A stretch of DNA of 64,000 bases from JAYRSJ01 sp041920215 (GCA_041920215.1 JAYRSJ010000005.1:134363-198362), one strand, 5' to 3'; shown: positions 29,614 to 40,116, counted from the first letter of the stretch. Numbers and translations are program-made. The notes: generated by a model not told the origin, from the sequence alone.

Positions 29614-30218
29614 GGCACGACAAGCGAGAGCCGCGTGAGTTCAAGCCGCGCCAGGTGGCACCGGCCGGTGCACCGCGCGAGGTGCGCATCATCGGCGGGC
29701 AGTGGAAGCGCTCCAAGCTGCCGGTGGCCGACCGCCCCGGGCTGCGCCCCACGCCCGACCGCGTCCGCGAGACCCTGTTCAACTGGCTGGGCCAGGACTT
29801 GTCGGGCTGGCGGGTGCTGGATGCCTTTGCCGGCAGCGGGGCGCTGGGCTTCGAGGCCGCCTCGCGCGGTGCGGCCGAGGTGCTGCTGCTGGAGCGCGAT
29901 GTGCAGCTGGTGCACAGCCTCAACGCCAGCAAGACCAGGCTCAAGGCCGAGACCCTGCGCATAGAGGCCAGCGACGCGCTGGCCTGGATGAGGCGCGCGG
30001 CGCCGGCGCGCTTCGAGCTGGTGCTGCTGGATCCGCCCTTTGACGCCGGCCTGTTCGAGCCCGCGCTGCGCGCTGCGCCGTCGCTGCTGGTGCCGGGTGG
30101 CCTGCTCTATATCGAATCGCCCGAGCCGCTGCAGCCGGCGCCCGAGCTGGGACTGCAGCCCTGGCGCAGCGCGCGCGCCGGGGCGGTGTACTACCAGCTG
30201 CTGCGCCGCGAGGGATAA
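29610..30218 (+). CDS. rsmD: 16S rRNA (guanine(966)-N(2))-methyltransferase RsmD
   Basis: A SAM-dependent methyltransferase that modifies G966 of 16S rRNA. The 202-residue protein has a basic N-terminus, [28 protein letters not shown], the SAM-binding [12 protein letters not shown] (about 70-81) and the catalytic LLDPPFD. Start GTG 29610 overlaps the hisF TGA, so it is probably co-transcribed with the his genes. Confidence 0.95.
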   Translation: MRHDKREPREFKPRQVAPAGAPREVRIIGGQWKRSKLPVADRPGLRPTPDRVRETLFNWLGQDLSGWRVLDAFAGSGALGFEAASRGAAEVLLLERDVQLVHSLNASKTRLKAETLRIEASDALAWMRRAAPARFELVLLDPPFDAGLFEPALRAAPSLLVPGGLLYIESPEPLQPAPELGLQPWRSARAGAVYYQLLRREG

Positions 30219-31020
<802 letters not shown>

Positions 31021-31560
31021 TCAGAGCCTCCAGCATTCGCCGTAGCAAGGCGGCGCGGGCCACTGGCTCGCCGTTGGCAAGACCTGACCCTGCTCCAGGC
31101 ACCAGCGTCGCGCCAGCATCCAGCCGCCATGGCTGATCACCATCGCTCCGGGCGGCAGCGCGCAGCCCTGCACCCGCTGCAGCAGCCGCTGCAGCGACTC
31201 GCCTCCGGCAGTCGCAAAGCCGGCGAAGTCGGCCACCCAGGCATCGATCTCGGCCTTGGGGATCTCGGACCAGGGCCGCCCCTCCCAGGCACCGAAGGCC
31301 AGCTCGCGCAAGGCGTCCAGCTGCCGGTGCCGCCAACCCCAGCTGCGCAGCCAGCGACCGCTGGCCGCGCAGCGCTGCAGCGGCGAGGTCCAGACCTCGT
31401 GCGGCAGACGCTGACGCCGCGCCAGGGCCTGGATGCGCCGGGCCAGGCGCTTGGCGCGCCGCCAGTGCACCGGCAGGTCGCAACCGGCGCCCACGCACAG
31501 GCCGGCGGCGCCCTCGGGTCGCGGGTGGCGCCAGACACGCAGGCCGGCCGGCTCAGCCAT
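31021..31560 (-). CDS. cobC: Histidine phosphatase family protein, probable alpha-ribazole phosphatase (CobC)
   Basis: A 179-residue phosphohistidine-type phosphatase, likely removing the 5'-phosphate of alpha-ribazole in lower-ligand assembly of cobalamin. The catalytic His is in WRHPRP (RHP instead of the usual RHG); ELAFGAWEGRPW supplies the Glu and ISHGGWM the second His. The role is inferred largely from the overlap of 8 bases with cobS. The pair cobS-cobC is separate from the main B12 operon. Confidence 0.82.
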   Translation of the reverse strand: MAEPAGLRVWRHPRPEGAAGLCVGAGCDLPVHWRRAKRLARRIQALARRQRLPHEVWTSPLQRCAASGRWLRSWGWRHRQLDALRELAFGAWEGRPWSEIPKAEIDAWVADFAGFATAGGESLQRLLQRVQGCALPPGAMVISHGGWMLARRWCLEQGQVLPTASQWPAPPCYGECWRL

Positions 31561-32359
31561 GGGCGCCTGCGGCCAGTCCTAGCAGCCAGGCCAGCTCGCT
31601 GAGCTGCTGGGTGGCGCCCAGGTTGTCGCCGGTGTAGCCGCCCAGGCGGCGGCGCAGCCAGCGCTGCATCCACAGTGTGGCGGCGATGGCGGCCAGCAAG
31701 CCGCCGAGCAGGGGTATCCGCCATCCGGGCTGCGCGGCCAGAGCCAGCAGCAAGGCCAGCAGCGCCCAAGCCAGGGCGATCAGCAGGGTGGCCGGATCGG
31801 CCGCGGTGGACAGGGGCTTGGCCTTGGCGTGCTCGGCATCGCCGGCATAGGGCAGGGCGCGCATGATCCAGACCGGCGCCGCGCGCGACAGCGCATGGCC
31901 CAGCAGCAGGCTGGCCAGCGCCAGGCCGCTGTCGGCCAGCACCAGGCTGTGCAGGGCCGCGGCCTTGAGCCCCAGCATCAGGATCAGGCCCAGCGCGCCG
32001 TAGCTGCCGATGCGCGAGTCCTTCATGATCTCCAGCGCGCGGGCCCGGCTGACCGCGCCGCCCAGGCCGTCGCAGCTGTCGGCCCAGCCATCCTCGTGGA
32101 AGCCGCCGGTCAGCCAGATGCTGGCGGCCATGGCCAGCCCCACCGCCACCGGTGCGTCCCACAGCTGCAGGGCTAGCGCCAGCACCGCGGCACTGAAGCC
32201 GCCCACCAGCGCACCGACGAGCGGGAAATGACGCGCGCAGTCCTGCAGCCAGCGCGGCTCGTAGCCCACCCAGGCCGGTATGGGCACACGGGTGAAGAAC
32301 TGCAGGGCGATGAAGAAGAGGCGCAGCTGCTGGCGCAGCATTTGAAGAAGGGCATGCAT
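31553..32359 (-). CDS. cobS: Adenosylcobinamide-GDP ribazoletransferase (cobalamin synthase, CobS)
   Basis: An integral inner-membrane enzyme joining adenosylcobinamide-GDP and alpha-ribazole to form adenosylcobalamin. The 268-residue protein has FFTRVPIPAWV near the N-terminus, the conserved GGFHEDGWADSCDGLGG motif (about 75-91) and several hydrophobic helices. ATG 32359 (MHALLQ) is preferred over upstream in-frame ATGs that lie in the kef promoter region; a GATAAT box lies 10 bases before it. Followed by cobC with overlap. Confidence 0.93.
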   Translation of the reverse strand: MHALLQMLRQQLRLFFIALQFFTRVPIPAWVGYEPRWLQDCARHFPLVGALVGGFSAAVLALALQLWDAPVAVGLAMAASIWLTGGFHEDGWADSCDGLGGAVSRARALEIMKDSRIGSYGALGLILMLGLKAAALHSLVLADSGLALASLLLGHALSRAAPVWIMRALPYAGDAEHAKAKPLSTAADPATLLIALAWALLALLLALAAQPGWRIPLLGGLLAAIAATLWMQRWLRRRLGGYTGDNLGATQQLSELAWLLGLAAGAHG

Positions 32360-32432
32360 GGCTCGCGGCATTATCGGCGGGCACAATCGGCGGCCTGGAT
32401 GGATCAACCAACAAGTCAGAGGCGGGTGGGCA

Positions 32433-34205
32433 ATGGCGGCAGAGGGCAGTGCGGGGGATTTGCTCAAGCTGGTGAGCCTGCTGGGCGCCGCGGTGGTGGC
32501 CGTGCCGCTGTTCAAGCGCCTGGGCCTGGGTTCGGTGCTGGGCTATCTGGCGGCCGGTCTGGCCATAGGCCCCTTCGGACTGGCCCTGTTCAGCGACCCG
32601 CAGGCCATCCTGCACGTGGCCGAACTGGGCGTGGTGATGTTCCTCTTCGTGATCGGGCTGGAGATGCGGCCCTCGCATCTGTGGAGCCTGCGCCGCGCGA
32701 TCTTCGGTCTGGGCAGCCTGCAGGTGGCGGCCTGCACCACCTTGCTGACGGCCCTGGGCTGGGCCTGGGGGCTGGCGCCGGCGGCGGCCTTCGTGGCCGC
32801 GGCCGGCTTTGTGCTGACCTCGACCGCCATCGTGATGCAGCTGCTGGGCGAACGCGGCGATATCGCCACCGCGCGCGGCCAGAAGATCGTCGCGGTGCTG
32901 CTGTTCGAGGACCTGCTGATCGTGCCGCTGCTGGCCCTCGTGGTGCTGCTGGCGCCAGCGGGTGCCGAGCCGGGCGCGGCGGCCGCCGGTGGCAGCCGCT
33001 GGACCGCGCTAGCCCTGGGCCTGGGCGCGCTGGCGGCCCTGGTGGCGGCCGGGCTGTGGCTGCTGAATCCGCTGTTCCGTCTGCTGGCCCGCGCGAAGGC
33101 GCGCGAGGTGATGACGGCCGCCGCCCTGCTGGTGGTGCTGGGCGCCGCGCTGCTGATGCAGCTGGGCGGCCTGTCGATGGCCATGGGTGCCTTCCTGGCC
33201 GGCGTGCTGCTGTCGGAGTCCAGCTTCCGCCATCAGCTGGAGGCTGATATCGAACCCTTCCGCGGCCTGCTGCTGGGCCTGTTCTTCCTGGGCGTAGGCA
33301 TGTCGCTGGATTTGGGGCTGGTGGCCGCCAGCTGGCTGCAGATCGGCCTGGCGGTGCTGGCGATGATGGCGCTCAAGTCGCTGGCCATCTACGGCGTGGC
33401 CCGGCTGACGCGCAGCCCGGGCCGCGAGGCCCTGGACCGGGCGGTGCTGATGGCCCAGGGCGGCGAGTTCGCCTTTGTGCTCTATGCCGCAGCCCTCGGC
33501 GCTGGCGTGATCGATGCGCGGCTCAATGCCCAGCTGACGGCGGTGGTGGTGCTGTCGATGGCGCTGACGCCTTTGAGCGTGCTGGCGCTGCGCCGCTGGG
33601 GCCCGCGGGCCCGGCCTTCGCTGGAGGGGGTCGAGGTGCCCGAGAACCTGGCGGCCTGCGTGCTGATCATCGGCTTCGGCCGCTTCGGCCAGGTGGCCAG
33701 CCAGAGCGTGCTGGCGCGCGGTGCCGACATCACCATCATCGATCGCGACCCCGAGGTGATACGCAACTCGGCCGACTACGGCTTCAAGGTCTATTACGGC
33801 GACGGCGCGCGCGCCGACGTTCTGCACGCGGCCGGTGCCGGCGAGGCGCGCGCCATCCTGGTCTGCGTGGATGATGGCGCACAGGCCACCCAGATCGCCA
33901 TGCTGGTGCGCCGCGAGTTCCCTCAGGCCAAGCTGCTGCTGCGGGCCTTTGACCGCGAGCATGCGGTGGCACTGCGCAAGGCGGTGGATGTGGACTATCT
34001 GGTGCGCGAAACCTTCGAATCGGCGCTGCAGCTGGGCCGCGAGGCGGCGCTGGCCACGGGCGCCACGGTGGAGCAGGCCGATGAGCTGACGGCCGAGGTG
34101 CGGCGCCGCGACGCCGAGCGTCTCGCGCTGGAGGTGGTGGGCGGGCCTTTCGCCGGTCGGGCGCTGATCGTGGGCAATCTGGCCGGCCGCAAGGCGGCGG
34201 ACTGA
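32433..34205 (+). CDS. Kef-type monovalent cation:proton antiporter with TrkA-N domain
   Basis: A 590-residue CPA2-family antiporter for K+ or Na+ in the inner membrane. The first about 380 residues hold 12-13 hydrophobic helices, with GYLAAGLAIGPFGL and FLFVIGLEMRPSHLW typical of KefB/KefC. A Rossmann-type RCK domain follows (LIIGFGRFGQVASQSVL, about 408). It has a C-terminal nucleotide-sensing region but no obvious KefF/KefG partner gene. ATG 32433 was chosen for its position before the first helix. It divides the two B12 gene groups. Confidence 0.9.
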   Translation: MAAEGSAGDLLKLVSLLGAAVVAVPLFKRLGLGSVLGYLAAGLAIGPFGLALFSDPQAILHVAELGVVMFLFVIGLEMRPSHLWSLRRAIFGLGSLQVAACTTLLTALGWAWGLAPAAAFVAAAGFVLTSTAIVMQLLGERGDIATARGQKIVAVLLFEDLLIVPLLALVVLLAPAGAEPGAAAAGGSRWTALALGLGALAALVAAGLWLLNPLFRLLARAKAREVMTAAALLVVLGAALLMQLGGLSMAMGAFLAGVLLSESSFRHQLEADIEPFRGLLLGLFFLGVGMSLDLGLVAASWLQIGLAVLAMMALKSLAIYGVARLTRSPGREALDRAVLMAQGGEFAFVLYAAALGAGVIDARLNAQLTAVVVLSMALTPLSVLALRRWGPRARPSLEGVEVPENLAACVLIIGFGRFGQVASQSVLARGADITIIDRDPEVIRNSADYGFKVYYGDGARADVLHAAGAGEARAILVCVDDGAQATQIAMLVRREFPQAKLLLRAFDREHAVALRKAVDVDYLVRETFESALQLGREAALATGATVEQADELTAEVRRRDAERLALEVVGGPFAGRALIVGNLAGRKAAD

Positions 34206-35030
34206 TCAGCCGGCGGCCCCTGCTGGGGCCTGCGCTGCCCGGCGCGGCAGCGTGATCACGAAGCCCAGGCCCGGACCGGGTGTCTCGTCCAACTGCACCG
34301 CGCCACCCATGCGCCGGCAGAGGGTCTGCACGATGGGCAGGCCCAGGCCCGAGCCGCCGGCGCCACGCTTGGTGGTGAAGAAGGGCTCGAACAGCCGCGC
34401 CCGCACCTCGCCGCTGGCACCCACGCCGTTGTCGCGCAGGCGCAGCTCGATGCGCTGCGCATCCAGGCCGCGCAGCCAGAGATCGATGCGGCGCTCGGTG
34501 ATGCCCTCGAAGGCATGGTTCAGCGCATTGAGCAGCAGATTGGAGAGGATCTGCGACAGCATGCCGGCCGCCATGCTGACCGGCAGCGGCTCGCTCTGGT
34601 GCAGCTCCACCTGGACCTGGGCACGCCGCAGCACCGGCTGATGGGCGCGCAGCACGCCGCGCAGATACTCGCCCAGCTCGAAGGCCAGCGGCTGTTCGGT
34701 GGCCTGGTCCACCGCCATGGTCTTGAAACTGCCCACCAGGGCAGCGGCCCGGGCCAGATTGGTGCCCACCAGGCTGGCCGCGCTGGCCAGCTGCTCGGCC
34801 AGGCCCTGCAGCTCGCTGCGGCTGACCCGCTCGGCCTTGAGCAGCTCGGCCAGCCTGCGGCTGAAGGCCTCCATGCCCGAGGCGGCGGTCACCGCAATGC
34901 CTATCGGGGTGTTGATCTCGTGCGCCACGGTGGCCACCAGGCTGCCCAGCGTGGCCAGCTTCTCGCGTTCCATCAGGGCCTGCTGCGCGCGCTCCAGCTG
35001 CAGGCGGAGTTCGGCGATCTCGGCATCCAT
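34206..35030 (-). CDS. Sensor histidine kinase (soluble, HisKA-HATPase)
   Basis: A 274-residue kinase without transmembrane segments. A short coiled coil (1-25) leads into the H box VAHEINTPIG with phosphoacceptor His37, then the N box NLLLNALNHAFEG, G1 DNGVGASG and G2 GAGGSGLGLPI. No sensor domain is present, so input must come from the coiled coil or a partner. It is encoded 9 bases downstream of the HD-GYP response regulator, and the two form a likely cognate pair. Confidence 0.92.
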   Translation of the reverse strand: MDAEIAELRLQLERAQQALMEREKLATLGSLVATVAHEINTPIGIAVTAASGMEAFSRRLAELLKAERVSRSELQGLAEQLASAASLVGTNLARAAALVGSFKTMAVDQATEQPLAFELGEYLRGVLRAHQPVLRRAQVQVELHQSEPLPVSMAAGMLSQILSNLLLNALNHAFEGITERRIDLWLRGLDAQRIELRLRDNGVGASGEVRARLFEPFFTTKRGAGGSGLGLPIVQTLCRRMGGAVQLDETPGPGLGFVITLPRRAAQAPAGAAG

Positions 35031-35039
35031 CTGAGACGC

Positions 35040-36587
35040 TCAGCGATTGGGGTAGCGCTCGTAGATGGCGCGCACCTGGTCCAGCCGCGCCAGCAGCAGC
35101 GCCACCAGGCCGGGGTCGAAGCGCTTGCCCGACTCCTCGCGCACATAGTCCAGGGCCTCGTCCATATGCCAGGGCTCCTTGTAGCAGCGCCGGCCCATCA
35201 GCGCGTCCAGCACATCGGCCAGCGCGACGATGCGGCCGGCGATATGGATCTGCTCGCCGGCCAGCGCACGCGGATAGCCCAGGCCGTCCCAGCGCTCGTG
35301 GTGCTCGTGGGCGATGGTGGCACCCAGCTGCAGGATGCGCTTGTCGCTCTTGTTCAGCAGCTCGTAGCCGATGCGGGCATGGGTCTTCATCACCTCCCAT
35401 TCCTCCTCGTCGAGCTTGGCCGGCTTGTTCAGCACCCGGTCGGGTATGCCGATCTTGCCGACATCGTGCAGCGGTGCGGCCTGGCGCAGAAACTCCACAT
35501 CCGAGGGCTTCATGCCCACCGCCTCGCCCAGCAGCGCGGCCAGCTCGCCGACCCGCCGCACATGGTCGCCAGTCTCCTTGGAGCGGCGTTCGACCGCTTC
35601 GCCCAGTATGTAGACGGTGGAGCGCTGGGTGTCCTGGATCTCCTCGCGCAGCAGCAGGCTCTCGTAGGTGATGGCCACATTGGCGCAGAAGATCTCCAGC
35701 AGCTCGCGCGCCTCCTTGTCCACCGGCTCGGAGAACACCATATAGAGCAGGCTCTCGTTGCCGGTGCTGCTGCGGTAGTAGCCGACGCAGTGGTGTTCGT
35801 CGAAATGGCTCTGCTGGTTCAGCAGGGCCTTGTCCAGGGCCTGGCGCACATCCTCGGGCAGATCCTCAACCTCCTGGTCGACCAGCAGGCGCGAGTACTC
35901 GGCAGTGGCGGCCAGCACCTTGAGCCGGCCGTCCATCTGCGAGGCCGCATAGGCCGAGATGCGGCTGGCGCACAGGCCATGGGCCTCATAACCCAGCAGA
36001 TGCGCTACCTGCTCCAGCACCGCCGACGCGAAGCGGCGCAGGTTCTGCGAGTCGTAGACCCGGGTGATCGCATCGATGGAGCGGCGCAGCGCCCGGCGCG
36101 AGGCCTCGATGATCATGATGTCGCGGTAGCTGCGCAGCGCCGAGTAGAAGACGGTGATCAGCTTGCGCTTGGTCAGCTCGGTCTTTTCCTTGTAGTCGTT
36201 GATGTCATAGCTCTTGATGACATGCTCTTCGGGCGCCTGGCCAGGCTGGCCGGTGCGCAGCACGATGCGCACATGGTGGTTGTCCAGCTCCTCGCGGATA
36301 TAGCGGGCCAGGTCCAGGCCGGCGTGCTCGTTCTCCATCACCACGTCCAGCAGCACCAGCGCGATGTCGTGGCGGCTTTGCAGCAGCTCGCGCGCTTCCA
36401 GGCCGCTATAGGCATCGAGGAACTGCAGGCGCCGGCCGCTGAACTCGAAGTCGGCCATCACCAGCTGGGTGACCTGATGCACGGCCGGATCGTCGTCGAC
36501 GATCATCACCACCCAGGGATCGATGGGCTTGGCCGCGCGGCCGGCGGCTTCCTCGGGCAGTTCGTCGGCGAAGACCAGATCGGACAT
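35040..36587 (-). CDS. Response regulator with DUF3369 and HD-GYP domains (c-di-GMP phosphodiesterase)
   Basis: A 515-residue regulator predicted to hydrolyse cyclic-di-GMP when phosphorylated. The receiver domain (about 25-145) has the acidic pocket DDD (31-33) and phosphoacceptor Asp81 in LLDVVM. DUF3369 (about 165-330) follows, then an HD-GYP domain with HDVGKIGIPDRVL and HHERWDGLGYP. The start lies 60 bases downstream of cobT on the same strand, and the histidine kinase follows. All HD-GYP catalytic residues I can check are intact. Confidence 0.94.
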   Translation of the reverse strand: MSDLVFADELPEEAAGRAAKPIDPWVVMIVDDDPAVHQVTQLVMADFEFSGRRLQFLDAYSGLEARELLQSRHDIALVLLDVVMENEHAGLDLARYIREELDNHHVRIVLRTGQPGQAPEEHVIKSYDINDYKEKTELTKRKLITVFYSALRSYRDIMIIEASRRALRRSIDAITRVYDSQNLRRFASAVLEQVAHLLGYEAHGLCASRISAYAASQMDGRLKVLAATAEYSRLLVDQEVEDLPEDVRQALDKALLNQQSHFDEHHCVGYYRSSTGNESLLYMVFSEPVDKEARELLEIFCANVAITYESLLLREEIQDTQRSTVYILGEAVERRSKETGDHVRRVGELAALLGEAVGMKPSDVEFLRQAAPLHDVGKIGIPDRVLNKPAKLDEEEWEVMKTHARIGYELLNKSDKRILQLGATIAHEHHERWDGLGYPRALAGEQIHIAGRIVALADVLDALMGRRCYKEPWHMDEALDYVREESGKRFDPGLVALLLARLDQVRAIYERYPNR

Positions 36588-36647
36588 CGAATCACCTCCC
36601 TGTGCTGCGATCCATTATGACCACAGATCGGCGCCGCCGCGGCCAGC

Positions 36648-37697
36648 CTAGGCCGGCCCGCCGGCGCTCTCGCTGACTCCGGCGTCGGCGAAGCTGGCCA
36701 TCTCGGCCAGGATGCGGCAGGCCGAATCCAGCAGTGGCCAGGCCAGGGCCGCGCCCGAGCCCTCGCCCAGGCGCAGGCCCAGGTCCAGCAGCGGTTCGGC
36801 ATCCAGTGCCTGCAGCATCAGCCGGTGGCCCGACTCATGGGAGGCGTGGGAGAACACGCAGCGCTGCAGCACGGCCGGCTGCAGCTTGGCGGCGACCACC
36901 ACGGCGCTGCCGGTGATGAAGCCGTCGACCAGGATCACGCGGCGCTCCAGCGCCGCCTGCAGCACCGCGCCCACCATCATCGCGATCTCAAAGCCACCGA
37001 AGGCCGCCAGCGCCGCCAGCGGCGTGGCCGCCTCGCCGTGGCGCTGCAGCACCTGGCGCAGGATGTCGGTCTTGTGCCGCAGCCGAGCATCGTCAAGACC
37101 TGTCCCCCTGCCGGTGCAGTCGGCGATCGGCAGGCCCTGCAGCCGGGCCAGTAGCAGCGCCGCGGCCGAGGTATTGCCTATGCCCATTTCGCCCAGCAGC
37201 AGCACATTGCCGGGCCGTTCCTGCAGCAGGCGGCGGCCAGCAGCGATGGCGCTGGCGCATTGATCGGGGCTCATCGCCGGACCGGCCAGCGCATCCGCCG
37301 TGCCATGGGCGATCTTGGCAATGATCAGACCCTTGCGCGGCGCGAAGTCGTGGGCCACGCCGGCATCCACCACCGTCAGCGCCAGCCCATGCTGGCGCGC
37401 CAGCACGCTGACCGCGGCGCCGCCGGCCAGGAAGTTCTCCACCATCTGCCAGCTCACATCGCTGGGAAAGGCCGAGACGCCGCGCGCCGCCAGGCCATGG
37501 TCGCCGGCGAAGACCATCAGCTGCGGCGCGCGCAGCTGCGGCGTCTCGCTGCCCAGAATCAGTCCCAGGCGCAGCATCAGCGCCTCCAGCCGGCCCAGCG
37601 AGCCCAGCGGCTTGGTCTTGGTGTCGATGCGGCGCTGCAGGGCCTGGGCCAGGGGGGCGTCGTGTAGGGCGGGAATGTCGGGAATCGTGCTGCTCAT
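36648..37697 (-). CDS. cobT: Nicotinate-nucleotide--dimethylbenzimidazole phosphoribosyltransferase (CobT)
   Basis: Makes alpha-ribazole phosphate from nicotinate mononucleotide and dimethylbenzimidazole, the lower ligand of B12. The 349-residue protein shows KPLGSLGRLEALM near the N-terminus, FAGDHGLAARGVSAFP (66-81), GEMGIGNTSAAALL and SHESGHRLML. It is the last clear gene of the riboswitch-led B12 run and overlaps cobQ by 4 bases. bluB, which would make dimethylbenzimidazole, is not in the window. Confidence 0.96.
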   Translation of the reverse strand: MSSTIPDIPALHDAPLAQALQRRIDTKTKPLGSLGRLEALMLRLGLILGSETPQLRAPQLMVFAGDHGLAARGVSAFPSDVSWQMVENFLAGGAAVSVLARQHGLALTVVDAGVAHDFAPRKGLIIAKIAHGTADALAGPAMSPDQCASAIAAGRRLLQERPGNVLLLGEMGIGNTSAAALLLARLQGLPIADCTGRGTGLDDARLRHKTDILRQVLQRHGEAATPLAALAAFGGFEIAMMVGAVLQAALERRVILVDGFITGSAVVVAAKLQPAVLQRCVFSHASHESGHRLMLQALDAEPLLDLGLRLGEGSGAALAWPLLDSACRILAEMASFADAGVSESAGGPA

Positions 37698-39148
37698 GGC
37701 TGGATCAGACCCATCAGGGTGTCTGCTTGGAAATGTTGATCGATGTAGTTGGCCAGGCCCTCGAACACGCTATCCAGCGTGGGCAGCTGCTGGCCGAACA
37801 GCGCGGCCATCACGGCCGGCTGCTCGAACAGGCCGTGGGCATAGCAGCCCAGCACCGAGCCCTGCTGCCAGCCTATGGCCTCACCGGTGTCGCTGCGGAC
37901 GGCCACGCGCGCGGCGGGCAGCGAGGGATGCTGGGCCGTGCGGCCATGGTGGATCTCGTAGCCGCTGGCCTGGATGCCGGCCAGCGCCCGCCAGCCGCCG
38001 TCCAGGCTGCTCTCGAAGCGCAGCGCGGCCGGGCGCAGCAGTTTCTCGCGCTCGAAGCGGGTGACCAGCGGCAGCAGGCCCAGGCCCGGCGCATTGCCGT
38101 CCAGGCCGTGCGGATCGATCAGGGCCTCGCCCAGCATCTGCAGGCCGCCGCAGATGCCCAGCACCGGCTTGCCCGCCGCCGCATGGGCGGCGATCGCGGC
38201 ATCGAGCTTGTGTTCGCGCAGCCAGGCCAGGTCCGCGGCTACGGCTTTTGATCCCGGCAGGATGATGCAGTCGGCGCCGTCCAGTTCGGCGGGCGTGCGG
38301 GCCCAGACCAGGCGCACGCCGGGCAGGCCGCGCAAGGGTTGGAACTCGTCGAGGTTGGACAGGCGCGGATAGGCGAGGACGGCGATCTTCCGGCCCGAGC
38401 CCGTGGACGCGTCATCGAACACGCCATCTTCCTCCGGCAGCCCATGGCCGCGCCACATCGGCAGCACCGCCATGGTGGGCACGCCGGTCAGCGCCTGCAG
38501 TTGCTCGGGGCCCGGCGCCAGCAGGGCGGCATCGCCGCGGAAGCGGTTCAACACAAAGCCCTTGATCAGTGCGCGCTCGTGTGCGGGCAGCAGTTGGTGG
38601 GTGCCGTACAGGTGGGCAAAGGCGCCGCCGCGGTCGATGTCGGTGACCAGCAGGCAGGCGGCCCTGGCTTCCAGCGCGGTGCGCATATTCACATAGTCGC
38701 TGGCATGCAGATTGATCTCGGCTGGCGAGCCGGCGCCCTCGATCACCAGCACATCGTTCTCGTCCAGCAGCTCGTGCAGGGCGGCCCGTGCCGTGGGCCA
38801 TATCTTCTCGCTGCGGCCGCGCCAGGGCATCGCGCCCAGCTCGGCGCTGACCTCGCCCATCAGCACCACCTGGCTGCGGGTATCGGCCTCGGGCTTCAGC
38901 AGCACCGGGTTCATGCGCACCTCGGGCACGCGGCGCGCGGCCAGGGCCTGGAAATACTGGGCGCTGCCGATCTCCCCCATGCGCCCGCCAGGGCCCGGCA
39001 CGACCCGCGCGTTATTGCTCATGTTCTGCGCCTTGAAGGGCGCCACCCTGAGGCCCTGGCGGGCATACCAGCGGCACAGGGCCGTGGCCAGCCAGCTCTT
39101 GCCCGCACCGCTGGTCGTGCCCAGCACCATCACCGCCTTGGCTGTCAT
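37694..39148 (-). CDS. cobQ: Cobyric acid synthase (CobQ/CbiP)
   Basis: Amidates adenosylcobyrinate diamide at four positions using glutamine and ATP. The 484-residue protein has an N-terminal dethiobiotin-synthetase-like ATPase part (GTTSGAGKSWLATALCRW, with KAQNMSNNARV) and a C-terminal class I amidotransferase part with the Cys nucleophile in ILGICGG-like VLGICGGLQML. ATG 39148 was chosen; the open frame extends far upstream into the next gene without homology. Overlaps cobD and cobT by 4 bases each. Confidence 0.96.
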   Translation of the reverse strand: MTAKAVMVLGTTSGAGKSWLATALCRWYARQGLRVAPFKAQNMSNNARVVPGPGGRMGEIGSAQYFQALAARRVPEVRMNPVLLKPEADTRSQVVLMGEVSAELGAMPWRGRSEKIWPTARAALHELLDENDVLVIEGAGSPAEINLHASDYVNMRTALEARAACLLVTDIDRGGAFAHLYGTHQLLPAHERALIKGFVLNRFRGDAALLAPGPEQLQALTGVPTMAVLPMWRGHGLPEEDGVFDDASTGSGRKIAVLAYPRLSNLDEFQPLRGLPGVRLVWARTPAELDGADCIILPGSKAVAADLAWLREHKLDAAIAAHAAAGKPVLGICGGLQMLGEALIDPHGLDGNAPGLGLLPLVTRFEREKLLRPAALRFESSLDGGWRALAGIQASGYEIHHGRTAQHPSLPAARVAVRSDTGEAIGWQQGSVLGCYAHGLFEQPAVMAALFGQQLPTLDSVFEGLANYIDQHFQADTLMGLIQP

Positions 39149-40116
39149 TGCAATGCCTCCTTCAATGCCCGCTGAGATTGTGGCGGCAGGGTCGAGACGC
39201 GCACCCAGCCGGCCAGTCCGAAGGAGCCGGCGTCGCGCAGCTTGATGCCCCGGGCGCGCAGGGCCCCATGGTCCAGCGTTGCGGCGGGCCGCGCCAGCCA
39301 GAAGGGCGTGCAGCTGTCGAGCTGCTGCCAGCCCAGGGACGCCAGCAGCTCGCGCTGCTGCGCGCCCCAGCGCCGCAACTGCTCGCGCGCGTCGGCCAGC
39401 CAGGCCTGGATCTCGGGCCGGTGCAGCTGCATCAGCAAGACCTGGCCCTCGGCCGACAGCACCCAGCTGCTTGCCAGCTGCTGCACGCGCTGGCCGAACG
39501 CATAGTCCTCGGGGGCGATCAGGTAGGCGGCACGCACACCGGTATGGCCCAGGCCCTTGTTGGGGCAATGCAAGGCCCAGCAGTTCGACGGCAGCTCCGG
39601 CGCCTGCCCGCTCAGGCGCAGCGGCTCATAGGCGCGGTCCACGACGGTCAGCGCGGCGCGTGCGGCTATCGCCGCGATCTGGGTGCGGGCCAGGGTCGCC
39701 CCCGTAGGGTTGCAGGGCTCGCAGATCCAGACCATCGCAGCGCGGCTGAGGCCTTGCAGCAGTGCCCCGGCATCGGCATAGGGCCGTACGGACAAGCCCA
39801 GGGCCTGGGCCGCCGCCGCATAGTCACCGAAGCCGGGCGCGGGCACCCAGACCTCGCGCAGCCCCTGCAGCAGCGCGGCCAGGCTCAGCCGGCGTATCGC
39901 CTCGGCACCGCCGGCGGCCGGCAGGATGCGCTCGGCCGCGATGCCGTGGGCGGCCGCCAGGTGCTGGCGCAGGGCCAGGTATTGCGGGTCCGGGTAACGG
40001 CGCCGATCCGCCACTTGCAGGGCCCGGACCAGGGAGGCCGGTGCCGGCAGCGGGTTCGCATTGGTCGAGAAGTCGTGCAGCGGGGGCGTGCCGCTGTCAC
40101 TGCCGCCATGGCTCAC
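39145..40116 (-). CDS. cobD: Threonine-phosphate decarboxylase-like aminotransferase (CobD/CobC)
   Basis: A PLP enzyme of the HisC-like fold that makes (R)-1-aminopropan-2-ol phosphate, the linker of the B12 nucleotide loop. The 323-residue protein has FSTNANPLPAP near the start, CEPCNPTGA in the middle and the probable PLP Lys in CPNKGLGHTGVRAAY. The usual SK.FGLAG motif is altered to NKGLGHTG. Start GTG 40116 overlaps the cbiB stop (GTGA). The name cobC is used for this gene in Pseudomonas. Confidence 0.88.
   Translation of the reverse strand: MSHGGSDSGTPPLHDFSTNANPLPAPASLVRALQVADRRRYPDPQYLALRQHLAAAHGIAAERILPAAGGAEAIRRLSLAALLQGLREVWVPAPGFGDYAAAAQALGLSVRPYADAGALLQGLSRAAMVWICEPCNPTGATLARTQIAAIAARAALTVVDRAYEPLRLSGQAPELPSNCWALHCPNKGLGHTGVRAAYLIAPEDYAFGQRVQQLASSWVLSAEGQVLLMQLHRPEIQAWLADAREQLRRWGAQQRELLASLGWQQLDSCTPFWLARPAATLDHGALRARGIKLRDAGSFGLAGWVRVSTLPPQSQRALKEALQ

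Noticed and set aside
32360..32432. A second cobalamin riboswitch upstream of cobS
   Set aside because: The 73-base gap to the divergent antiporter gene is too short and lacks the B12 box.
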